This document shows, in pieces, positions 52,451 through 60,602 of a DNA stretch of 64,000 nt (positions are counted from its first letter, which is position 1; each line of letters opens with the position of its first letter). Source of the DNA: Streptomyces sp. SAI-127 (lineage in GTDB: Bacteria > Actinomycetota > Actinomycetes > Streptomycetales > Streptomycetaceae). A model generated the notes under the pieces. The model searched no databases, was not told the origin of the DNA, and saw only the letters and a list, made by a program, of their open reading frames with translations. The position numbers and the translations under genes are program-made. The stretch spans positions 62,001 to 126,000 of the forward strand of contig NZ_JARXYJ010000002.1 in the NCBI RefSeq assembly GCF_029894425.1, given 5' to 3'.

Positions 52451-52805
52451 GAGGACTCCTTTGTCACATGATCGCTAGGGGCGGGCGGTGGCAACCCGTG
52501 GGGGAGAAGGCGGGCTCGCGGCACCCGGGGTGCGGGTCGGACTGGGCGGGGCTGGAACACCGGCCGTCTTGGGCGCCGGGGGACCCGGTCGCGGTCGACG
52601 CGGGCCGGACGTTGCCGCGGGACCGGTCGGTGTACGTCGCCGATGACGGGTCGCCGTACGGCCCCGGGACCTGCGGACGGCATCGGGCCACGGCGCCGGG
52701 ATTCCGTGAGGACGCCCCTGCGCGTCTTGCGGCCCCCTCACCGCCGCTGCTGAACCTGTGTCCAGAGCGCCGACGCCGACAGCGCGCGGCACGCAGTCGC
52801 AGCTG
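52451..52805. other. 355-bp intergenic region inside the glycoside operon
   Basis: No gene is recognised. A plus-strand frame from 52468 has a protein-like stretch (DPVAVDAGRTLPRDRSVYVA) but overlaps the GH2 gene antisense and has no family. The gap may hold an internal promoter for the GPH and GH78 genes; AGGAG at 52452-52456 (opposite strand) is the transporter's ribosome-binding site. No copy of the two-part promoter signature was found here. Confidence 0.4.
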
Positions 52806-54617
52806 TCAGTCGGCCGCGACCTGCCCGGGCTTTCGGCCGCCCAGTCCGAGCCAGCGCCCCCGCAGGGCGAACGCCGCCGACTTCGGCTTGCGGTCGCGGG
52901 TGAACACCCCCTTCTTGTTGCCGTCGACCCGGTGGATGCCGGGCGAGGTCTGGAAGTCGGCGAAGTTCCACACGTGCTCGCCGACGAACTCGGGGATGCG
53001 GTCGAACACCCGGTGGTACATGGCGAGGAAGTCGCTCTGGTACTCCTCGCTCCACGGGGTGTCCCAGACGGAGTGCAGGCCGGGCTGGGTGTCGGCGCCG
53101 TACTCGGACATCATGACCGGCTTGCCGAAGCGCTGGACCCAGCCGCGCAGATCCTGCTCCAGATATCCCTCGGCGGTCGCGAGGTCGCCCGTGAACAGGT
53201 ACCAGCCGTAGTAGCGGTTGATGCTCAGGACGTCGAACAGGTCGCCGATCTGGTCGTTCTGCGGGGTCGCGAACATGACGGCGGCGTAGGTGAGGGGCCG
53301 GGTCGGGTCGAGCTTGCGGGCCAGTTCGACCAGCGGCTCGAAGTAGTCACGCGCGCCGTCCTCGTTGGAGGCCGGTTCGTTGGCGAGGCACCACATCACC
53401 ACGCTCGGGTGGTTCCTGTCCCGCTCGATCAACTCCCGCAGGTGCTGGGCGTGGACGTCCCGCGTGGCCCCGCCGAAGTTCTCCGGCGCGAAGGTCGGGG
53501 TCGGCGGCACGCCGGTGAGACCGCCCTGGACCCCCAGGTTGAGGCCGACGGCGGCGGTCTCGTCGATGACGACGATGCCGTGCCGGTCGGCGAAGTCCAG
53601 GACCTCCTCGGCGTAGGGGTAGTGGGAGGTGCGGAAGGAGTTGGCGCCGGTCCACTGCATGAGCTGGAAGTCGTGGACGAGGTAGGCGTCGTCGTGGCCC
53701 TTGCCCCGGACGGGGGTGTCCTCGTGCTTGCCGAAGCCGGTGAAGTAGAAGGGCTCGCCGTTGATGAGGAAGTCGGTGCCGCGCACCTCGACGGTACGGA
53801 CGCCGAAGGGCTGGGTGTAGCTGTCGACGGTCTCGCCGTCCACGGCCAACTCCACGACGAGGTCGTAGAGGTAGGCCGCGCCCGGCTGCCAGAGCGTGAC
53901 GTCCTCGATGCGCAGGGCGCCCTCGGGGCCGTCTCCCTCCGCGACGGTCCGTCCGTCCTCGTCCACCGCGCGCACCCGCACGGTGACCGTGTCGGCGTGC
54001 TCGCCGGCGACCTCCACGCGGTAGCCGACGGTACCGGCCGCGGCGTCCCGTCCGGTCACGACGGTGACGTCCTCGACGAAGGTCGTCGGCGTGCTGTACA
54101 GGCGGACCGGGCGCGCGATGCCCGCGTAGTTGTAGAAGTCGTGCAGGTACGACTGCCGCTCGCGGCCGTCGGGCCCTGTCATGACGGTGCCGGGCGGGAT
54201 CGTCACGTTCGTCAGCCGGTTGTCGACGCCGACCGTCAGCCGGAACACCGCGCCGGGCTCGACGACATCGGTCAGGTCCGCCTCGAACGGCGTGTAGCCG
54301 CCGGTGTGTTCGGCCACGAGCCGCTCGTCGACGTAGACCTGAGCGGCGTGGGTGACCGAGCCGAAACGCAGGACCACGCGCTCGCCGGTCCAGCCGCGTG
54401 GCACGCGCACGTCGCGCTGGTACCAGACGACTCCGACGTGGTCCCGGATCTCCGGGTCCACGAACAGGTCGTTGTAGCTGGCGGGCACGGGCACTTCGAG
54501 CGGTGGGGCGAGCCGTGACGCCCAGGGGGTGGCGCCGGCGCGGGTGCCGGGAGCGAACCGCCACAGGCCGTCGAGGCCGACGAGGTCGCGGGTGGGGGTG
54601 GTACGGGGCGAGAGCAT
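52806..54617 (-). CDS. uidA: GH2 beta-glucuronidase
   Basis: 603 residues from ATG 54617 (TAGGAA upstream), the same length as E. coli UidA. The sugar-binding, immunoglobulin-like and barrel domains are in standard order. The acid/base is Glu414 (WCLANEPAS) and the nucleophile Glu505 (MMSEYGAD). The glucuronate-specific Asn-x-Lys motif is present as Asn567-Lys568-Lys569 (VDGNKKGVF), so it should prefer glucuronides over galactosides. No signal peptide. It sits between an SDR and a GPH transporter, resembling a uidA-uidB arrangement. Confidence 0.93.
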   Translation of the reverse strand: MLSPRTTPTRDLVGLDGLWRFAPGTRAGATPWASRLAPPLEVPVPASYNDLFVDPEIRDHVGVVWYQRDVRVPRGWTGERVVLRFGSVTHAAQVYVDERLVAEHTGGYTPFEADLTDVVEPGAVFRLTVGVDNRLTNVTIPPGTVMTGPDGRERQSYLHDFYNYAGIARPVRLYSTPTTFVEDVTVVTGRDAAAGTVGYRVEVAGEHADTVTVRVRAVDEDGRTVAEGDGPEGALRIEDVTLWQPGAAYLYDLVVELAVDGETVDSYTQPFGVRTVEVRGTDFLINGEPFYFTGFGKHEDTPVRGKGHDDAYLVHDFQLMQWTGANSFRTSHYPYAEEVLDFADRHGIVVIDETAAVGLNLGVQGGLTGVPPTPTFAPENFGGATRDVHAQHLRELIERDRNHPSVVMWCLANEPASNEDGARDYFEPLVELARKLDPTRPLTYAAVMFATPQNDQIGDLFDVLSINRYYGWYLFTGDLATAEGYLEQDLRGWVQRFGKPVMMSEYGADTQPGLHSVWDTPWSEEYQSDFLAMYHRVFDRIPEFVGEHVWNFADFQTSPGIHRVDGNKKGVFTRDRKPKSAAFALRGRWLGLGGRKPGQVAAD

Positions 54618-54669
54618 GGAGTTCCTACCGGGGGCTCGGTGTGGTCGGGATGGTCGGGGCGATGTGCGG

Positions 54670-55491
54670 TTACGTCGTCTCACCGGCGTCCGCGAGGAGC
54701 GTGCTGCCCGTCATGAAGGCCGAGAGGTCGCTCGCGCAGAACAGCACCACCCGGGCGATGTCGTCCGGCACACCGAGCCGGCCGAGGGGCCCTGGCCTCA
54801 TCACGGAGAGGAGCGCCTCGGAGTCCAAGGGGACCCCGGCCGCCGCGGCCGCCGCCATGTTCCCCTCGGTCGGCACGAAGGTCGGTGCGACCCCCAGCAC
54901 GCGGATGCCGAACGGGGCGAACTCCAGGGCGAGTTGACGGGTGAGGCCGCGTGCCGCGTGCTTGGAGCCGACGTACGCGGCGAGCCCGGGGGCCGTCCCG
55001 CGGAACCCGGCCGTGGACACGACGTTGACGATGACGCCCCCGCGCCCGGCCTCGCTCATCCGGCGCGCGGCCTCCCGGGAGCCGAGGAAGACGCCGCGGG
55101 TGTTGACGGCGAACACCTCGTCGAAGGCCTTGTCGGACATCTCCAGCGCGGGGACGCTGGGGAAGACCCCGGCGTTGTTCACCCAGATGTCGATCCCGCC
55201 GAGCTCCCGGACCGCGAGGTCGGCGGCGGCCACGACACTGTCGGGGTCGGTGACGTCAAGAGGGGCGGCCAGGGCGCGGCCCTGACCCCGGGCGCCGAGG
55301 TCCTCGGCGACGGCCGTGGCGAGCTCGTGCTGGATGTCGGCGACGAGCACGTCCGCGCCCGCCTCGGTCAGCCGTTCGGCGACGGCCCGGCCGAGCCCCC
55401 GGCCCGCGCCGGTCACGACGGCGCGCCGCCCGGACAGCGAGACGAGTTCGGTCAGGGACTTCGACGAGACGTCGGGTACGGATATCTGCAC
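54670..55491 (-). CDS. short-chain dehydrogenase/reductase of the glycoside operon
   Basis: 273 residues from GTG 55491 (AGAGGA upstream). Classical SDR: VTGAGRGLGRAVAERL, NNAGVFPS, catalytic Tyr-x3-Lys in YVGSKHA. It resembles gluconate/3-oxoacyl-type SDRs. Between GH1 and GH2 it may oxidise the released sugar or the steroid/triterpenoid aglycone. It starts 25 bp after the GH1 stop. Confidence 0.9.
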   Translation of the reverse strand: MQISVPDVSSKSLTELVSLSGRRAVVTGAGRGLGRAVAERLTEAGADVLVADIQHELATAVAEDLGARGQGRALAAPLDVTDPDSVVAAADLAVRELGGIDIWVNNAGVFPSVPALEMSDKAFDEVFAVNTRGVFLGSREAARRMSEAGRGGVIVNVVSTAGFRGTAPGLAAYVGSKHAARGLTRQLALEFAPFGIRVLGVAPTFVPTEGNMAAAAAAGVPLDSEALLSVMRPGPLGRLGVPDDIARVVLFCASDLSAFMTGSTLLADAGETT

Positions 55492-55516
55492 GATGCGTCC
55501 TCTGAGTGCGGTGCGG

Positions 55517-56720
55517 TCAGATCCGGCCGCGGCGGGCGGTCTCGCCCAGCCAGGCCAGCGAGGGCTTGGGTCGGCGCTCGAAGGTCTCGCGGTCCACCGC
55601 GACCAGGCCGAACGTCGGCGCCCAGTGGCCCCACTCGTAGTTGTCGAGCAGGCTCCAGTGCAGATAGCCGCGTACGTCCACCCCGTCGGCGATCACCTTG
55701 CCGAGATGCTCCAGGGCCTCGCCCGTGTAGGCGATACGGCGCCTGTCGTCGCCGGTGGCGATGCCGTTCTCGGTGACCAGGATCGGCAGGCCGTCGGTGA
55801 CCTCGGCGGTGTGCCGTACCGCGATGCTCAGGGCGTCGGGCCGGTAGGCGGTCCCGACGAGCGTGTTGTCCGGGTGCGGAGGGTAGGGCTCGATGCCCTC
55901 CGGGCCGACCCACTGGCTGGAGTACGACTGCACGCCCACGAAGTCGTCGCCGCGCGCCCCTTCCAGGTAGAGGTCCTCCCAGATGTACTCGAGCTCCCGC
56001 TTCTTCTCCTCCGCCCCGGGACGGGCGACGAAGGCGCGGTTGGCGACCGTCCATCCGACCTTGGCGCCGGTGCGCTCGCGCAGCACCTCCCGCGCGGCGT
56101 GGTGCGCCTCGACGAACCGCGCGCCGATGGCCGGATCGGGGGCCGGCAGCGGCGGACGCGGACCCTCGTTGTCGAGGGTGGGGCTCTGCCACTCCCCGTC
56201 GGCCTGCGGGTTCTGCAGGGCCCGCGCCATGCCGGCCATGATGGCCAGCATGTTCGGCTCGTTCATGGTGACGGTCCACTCGACGCCTTCGAGGATCGGC
56301 GCGACCGTCTCGACGTACGTCCGGAACCGGTCGACCGCGCGCTCGCCGAGCCAGCCGCCCTCCTGGGCGAACCAGAGCGGGCTGGTGAAGTGGTGCAGGG
56401 TCACGACCGGCGTCAGACCGAGCTCGAACGCCGTGTCGATCATGCGCCGGTAGTGAGCGAGTTCGGCGCGCGAGACCAGGCTGGGGACGGGCTCGATGCG
56501 GCGCCCACTCGATGCCGAAACGGTAGGCGTTGAGTCCGGCGTCCGCGAGCAGCCGCATGTCCTCGCGGTACCGGTGGTAGCTGTCGCAGGCGTCGCCGCT
56601 GCGCTCCATGCCCGGGATGCGTCCCTCGTTCGCCCAGAAGTCGCTGTTGAGGTTGTTGCCTTCGATCTGGTGCGGTGCGGTGGATGCGCCCCAGAGGAAT
56701 CCGGGAGCGAGTTCGGTCAT
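55517..56720 (-). pseudogene. GH1 beta-glycosidase with a single-base frameshift
   Basis: From ATG 56720 the protein begins MTELAPGFLWGASTAPHQIE and continues to YRFGIEW. One extra base near 56500-56505 (in the GC run coding the following Ala-Arg) shifts the frame. The remainder, from PSLVSRAELAHYRRMIDTAF to the stop at 55517, is intact, with acid/base in TMNEPN and nucleophile in LVTENGIA. Without the extra base the gene would encode about 400 residues, normal for GH1. A sequencing or assembly error in the homopolymer-rich stretch is as likely as a true mutation. It heads the operon, with the two-part signature upstream. Confidence 0.85.
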
Positions 56721-56742
56721 CGTCGAGTGCCTTCCTGACGCC

Positions 56743-56838
56743 AACAGTTACCATGTGGTTGGTTTTCGCTGGAACGTAGACCGGGATCGCGAGGCGGGGA
56801 AGGGCGCAGGGGGGTTTCGTAACCTGAGCGTTACATGA
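56743..56838. promoter_or_regulatory. two-part promoter signature before the glycoside operon
   Basis: Element 1 (56743-56767) contains GTTACCATGTGGTTGG; element 2 (56818-56838) contains CGTAACCTGAGCGTTACA, an inverted GTAAC/GTTAC motif. Sequence and 50-bp spacing copy the pair at 47285-47380. Element 1 starts 23 bp before the GH1 start codon, so it could sit over the start of the transcript. Confidence 0.78.
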
Positions 56839-56960
56839 GGGGGGTGTGTTTACGCCTGCTTGGGCGCGGCTGGGCCGGCCGGGCAAGGGGGGCTGGGGTG
56901 TGGGCGGCGACGACCGGACCACTCAAGGTCAGCAACTCGTCTGGCAACCCGGCCGCGCGA

Positions 56961-57542
56961 TCAAGCGCTGCTACTGCCCGGAGGGCGACGGAGCAGGTGC
57001 AGACACACGACCGAGGCGATGACGGTCCGCCGCTCCGATGCGTCCAGGCCGGGGGCCGTTTCGACAACGTACTGCTGCAACCCGATCCACGTGTCGTGGG
57101 TACTCGCCGTGACCCGGCCGAGGACATCCGGTGCTGGACTGCGATGCGGATCGGTCTCCGTGAGCTGCCATTCGGTGGACAGATGGCCCCGCCGTGTGAG
57201 GAGGAGCCGGCGTCCTTGCTCCGTCTCAAGGCTCAGCTGCCAGGTCTTGATGAAGTGTCCGGCACGCGCGGTGCCGACCTCCCGTGCCGTGTCGTCGGTG
57301 AAGCGGAACCTCGCCGACCGGAACCGCTCGATACGGACGAGGCACTCTCCGGACGCCTTCGTGAGGAGGGAGTGCGTGTCGTCGGTGTGTGTGACATGGG
57401 CGAGAAGGGTTCCCTCCACGGTCGAGACGGCCAGCGCCGGTCCCGCGTCCCTGCGCCACCGCGAACGCTTCGGCTGCCCCACGACGACGGCTTCCAGTGC
57501 GAACAGATCGGCTTCCGCCGACGGTCTTCCTTCCCCCGCCAC
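56961..57542 (-). CDS. hypothetical protein, LURP-one/scramblase-like
   Basis: 193 residues from GTG 57542 (AGGGGG 6-7 nt upstream); the frame to 57653 adds an Arg-rich leader. Alternating beta strands (LLAHVTHTDDTHSLLTKASG, VRIERFRSARFRFTDD, LLLTRRGHLSTEWQLTETDP) end in a hydrophobic C-terminal helix with TVIASVVCLHLL, the pattern of tubby/LURP-one-like barrels. The assignment is by pattern only. Function unknown; possibly membrane-associated. It stands alone downstream of nothing obvious. Confidence 0.6.
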   Translation of the reverse strand: MAGEGRPSAEADLFALEAVVVGQPKRSRWRRDAGPALAVSTVEGTLLAHVTHTDDTHSLLTKASGECLVRIERFRSARFRFTDDTAREVGTARAGHFIKTWQLSLETEQGRRLLLTRRGHLSTEWQLTETDPHRSPAPDVLGRVTASTHDTWIGLQQYVVETAPGLDASERRTVIASVVCLHLLRRPPGSSSA

Positions 57543-57731
57543 GGCTTCCCCCTTGACCGAGTACGAACACTGTGACCGACAACGCGTCCGAATCCCATCC
57601 CCGTAGCACCCACGACGACGCCCGTCGGCTCGGGATGAAGCGCGCGGACTCACCGAACCGCGGGCCCCGGTACGGCGGGGTCGCAGCCACCGCGACGAAC
57701 CCGCACCGACGCTGTCGCCGCCGCCCGGACG

Positions 57732-58706
57732 CTACCCGGCCTGTTCGCGCCGCGCGGTGGCGAACCGGCGCTGGTAGGCGGCGGGACTGATGGACAACTC
57801 CCGGGCGAAGACGCGGCGCAGGCTCTCGTAACTCGGGAAACCGGCCATGGACGCCGTCTGCGTGGCGGTGTACCCCTGATCCAGAAGGGATTTCGCGATG
57901 TCGAAGCGGATCGACTCGACGTACCGGGCCGGCGTGGTGCCCAGTTCCTCGCGGAACAGCCTGGTGAGGTGACGCGTACTGACGTTGAGCCGCCCCGCCA
58001 GTTCGGCCAGGGAGTAGGGGCCGGCCGGGTCCGCCGTGACCAGGTCTACGACCCGGCGCAGGGCGGGAGACCGGGGCGGCGGGCCCTGCAGGGGAGCGGA
58101 GAACTGCGATTGGCCGCCCGCTCGATGCAGATAGACCACAAGGGAGCGCGCCACCTGCCGACTGATGTCGGGACCGTGGTCCTCTTCGACGAGGGCGAGC
58201 GCGAGATCGATTCCCGCTGTGACGCCCGCTGACGTGTAGACAGTGCCGTCGCGCACGTAGATGGCGTCTGGCTCGACGCGTGCCTTCGGGTGCCGGGCGG
58301 CGAGTTCGCCGGTGATCTTCCAGTGGGTGGTCGCCCGTCTGCCGTCCAGAAGGCCCGTCGCGCCGAGGACGAAGGCACCGGAGCACACCGAGGCGACTCG
58401 GCCGGCGCGCCCCGCCAGCTCCCTGGCCGCTTCGGCGAGTTCGCGCGTCACGGGGGTCCTGGGATAGACGTCTCCGCCCGGGATCAGGAACGTGTCGGGA
58501 TCCGGCTGCGTGGTGGCGCTGCCGTCGACGGCGATCCGCATGCCGATCGAAGAGGTGACATCGGCGCCCGTCGTCGACACCAGGGCGATCCGGTAGTCGG
58601 CGCCGAGCAGGTTCGCCTCCCCGAACACCTCGGCGGGACCGGCGACGTCCAGCAGCTTGACGCCGTGGTAGACGAGGACGGCCACCCGGTGCGGGTCGGT
58701 GCTCAC
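57732..58706 (-). CDS. GlxA-type regulator (DJ-1/PfpI domain plus AraC helix-turn-helix)
   Basis: 324 residues. Residues 1-180 form a DJ-1/PfpI-like domain with the nucleophile-elbow Cys (VASVCSGAFVLGATG). Residues 220-320 are an AraC double helix-turn-helix (SLAELAGRLNVSTRHLTRLF; ATQTASMAGFPSYESLRRVF). Such proteins activate catabolic genes in response to small metabolites. It is divergent from the HD-domain gene at 58842 and the oxidoreductase after it, its likely targets. Confidence 0.92.
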   Translation of the reverse strand: MSTDPHRVAVLVYHGVKLLDVAGPAEVFGEANLLGADYRIALVSTTGADVTSSIGMRIAVDGSATTQPDPDTFLIPGGDVYPRTPVTRELAEAARELAGRAGRVASVCSGAFVLGATGLLDGRRATTHWKITGELAARHPKARVEPDAIYVRDGTVYTSAGVTAGIDLALALVEEDHGPDISRQVARSLVVYLHRAGGQSQFSAPLQGPPPRSPALRRVVDLVTADPAGPYSLAELAGRLNVSTRHLTRLFREELGTTPARYVESIRFDIAKSLLDQGYTATQTASMAGFPSYESLRRVFARELSISPAAYQRRFATARREQAG

Positions 58707-58841
58707 GGGCCCACCCTGGGATGACCGGATTCGAGGGGTTCATGGCCGGACGGAGGCGGCGCCGCGGACCGTGTGGTCGGCAGTGTGGAGAACGGACGCA
58801 CGGTCCCCTCGCAGCGCATCGCATCGGAAAGCAGGGACGTC

Positions 58842-59480
58842 ATGACGGACATCATCGCAGGGGTGGAGATACCCGAGACATCGGCTGTCGTGGAGGCCAC
58901 GGAATTTCTTCGGGCGAGGACGAGCCCCCTGATCTTCCACCACTCCCGGCGGGTATTTCTCTTCGGCTCTCTGCACGCGCGGGCAAGGGACCTTCTGCCT
59001 GATCCCGAGGTGCTCTACATCTCGGCGATGTTCCATGACGCGGGCCTTGTGATCCCGTTCTCCGAGACGCAGCAGCGCTTCGAGCTGGACGGCGCCGACC
59101 ATGCGCGGAAGTTCCTGCTCGACCGCGGGTTTTCCGAGAGCGCCGCCGAGGTCGCCTGGAAGGCGATCGCCCTGCACACCACGCCGGGGATTCCAGGCCG
59201 CATGGAGCCCGAGGTCGCCGCCACGAACTACGGCGTGCTGACCGACGCGATCGGCTGGGGGATGGACACGCTGGAAGTCGACCAGATGGACGAGATCGTC
59301 GCCGTTCACCCGCGGGGCGATTTCAAGAAGGAATTCCTGCAGGCATTCGTAGACGGCCTCAAAAACCGCCCAGACACCACTTACGGGACCGTCAACGCGG
59401 ATATTCTGGAACACTTCCTTCCCGGTTTTCGCCGTACGTCCATGGTGGAGCGCGTCATCGATGCTCCCTGGCCGCGATGA
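58842..59480 (+). CDS. HD-domain hydrolase, cyanamide hydratase-like
   Basis: 212 residues from ATG 58842; the frame back to 58773 is less likely. HD-superfamily metal ligands: His33/34 (IFHHSRRVFLFG), His65-Asp66 (AMFHDAGL), a later His (IALHTTPG) and Asp (LTDAIGWGMD). The sequence resembles cyanamide hydratase and related small HD proteins, which hydrate nitriles or act as phosphohydrolases. Combined with the divergent GlxA regulator, it may detoxify a small nitrogen compound; that is speculative. Confidence 0.78.
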   Translation: MTDIIAGVEIPETSAVVEATEFLRARTSPLIFHHSRRVFLFGSLHARARDLLPDPEVLYISAMFHDAGLVIPFSETQQRFELDGADHARKFLLDRGFSESAAEVAWKAIALHTTPGIPGRMEPEVAATNYGVLTDAIGWGMDTLEVDQMDEIVAVHPRGDFKKEFLQAFVDGLKNRPDTTYGTVNADILEHFLPGFRRTSMVERVIDAPWPR

Positions 59481-59558
59481 CCGGGCAGCAGCCGAAATCG
59501 AGTTACGCCATCGCTGCGTCTTGCACTGCCCACCCCACACACTGAGAAAGGAACGCTC

Positions 59559-60479
59559 ATGCGCGCCATCACTGTCCGGGGTCGCGAGGCCGGGCTCACG
59601 GGGTTGACCCTGGAGGATCTTCCCCACCCCCATGCCGCCGAGAACGACGTCATCGTCCGGGTGCACGCCGCCGGCTTCACCCGAGGCGAGCTCGACTGGC
59701 CCGCGACCTGGACCGACCGTGCCGGCCGCGACCGCACGCCGAGCGTGCCCGGCCACGAGGTCTCGGGGGTGGTGACGGAACTCGGGTACGGAACCACCGG
59801 CCTCACCGTCGGCCAGCGAGTCTTCGGACCGACCGACTGGACCCGCAACGGCTCGCTCGCCGAGTACGTCGCAGTGGAAGCCCGCAACCTCGCCCCGCTC
59901 CCCGCCGACGTCGACCACGCGGCGGCCGCCGCACTGCCGATCTCCGGACTGACCGCCTGGCAGGGCCTGTTCGACCACGCCCGTCTCACCACCGGCCAGA
60001 CCGTCCTGGTCCACGGAGCCGCCGGCGGCGTCGGCTCGATCGCCGTCCAGCTCGCTCACGAAGCGGGAGCCCGCGTGGTCGGCACGGGCCGCTCCGCCGA
60101 CCGGGACACCGTCCTTGGCCTGGGCGCGCACGCGTTCCTCGACCTGGAGGCCGACCGGTGGGAAGACATCGGCCAGGTCGATGTCGTGTTCGACGTGATC
60201 GGCGGCGACATCCTCGACCGCTCGGCCACCCTCGTGCGCCCCGGTGGCACGCTCGTCAGCATCGCGCATCAGCCCACCGTGCGCCCCGACGACGGACAGG
60301 CCGTGTTCTTCGTCGTGGAACCCGACCGCGTACGCCTCGCCGACCTCGCCCGGCGTCTGCGGGACGGCCGGCTGCGGGTGCGCGTCGGTGCGGTGCGGTC
60401 GCTTGCCGACGCGCCAGCCGCGTTCACCTCGCGAGAGCGTGTCCCCGGCCGCACGATCATTCGGGTCGCCGAGGACTGA
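59559..60479 (+). CDS. NADPH:quinone reductase-like oxidoreductase (zinc-independent MDR)
   Basis: 306 residues. GroES-like fold then a Rossmann domain with HGAAGGVGSIAVQLA and GTGRSAD. No zinc-ligand cysteines, as in quinone oxidoreductase-type MDR enzymes, which reduce quinones or activated double bonds. GAAAGGAA upstream of ATG 59559. It follows the HD-domain gene by 78 bp in the same direction and ends at a strong terminator. Confidence 0.9.
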   Translation: MRAITVRGREAGLTGLTLEDLPHPHAAENDVIVRVHAAGFTRGELDWPATWTDRAGRDRTPSVPGHEVSGVVTELGYGTTGLTVGQRVFGPTDWTRNGSLAEYVAVEARNLAPLPADVDHAAAAALPISGLTAWQGLFDHARLTTGQTVLVHGAAGGVGSIAVQLAHEAGARVVGTGRSADRDTVLGLGAHAFLDLEADRWEDIGQVDVVFDVIGGDILDRSATLVRPGGTLVSIAHQPTVRPDDGQAVFFVVEPDRVRLADLARRLRDGRLRVRVGAVRSLADAPAAFTSRERVPGRTIIRVAED

Positions 60480-60553
60480 GAGCGGGAGGGGCGACGTAGC
60501 CGACGGCGTCCAACGGTACGGGCCACCCCTGCCGCTGTACTGGGCAGCTTGCC

Positions 60554-60597
60554 GCCGGGCCGGACACGCCTGAACGGAAGGGCGTGTCCGGCCCGGC
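60554..60597. terminator. strong stem-loop between convergent genes
   Basis: GCCGGGCCGGACACGCC, 10 nt, GGCGTGTCCGGCCCGGC: a perfect 17-bp stem between the oxidoreductase and the convergent DHA2 transporter, likely acting on both. Confidence 0.85.
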
Positions 60598-60602
60598 GTG
60601 TG

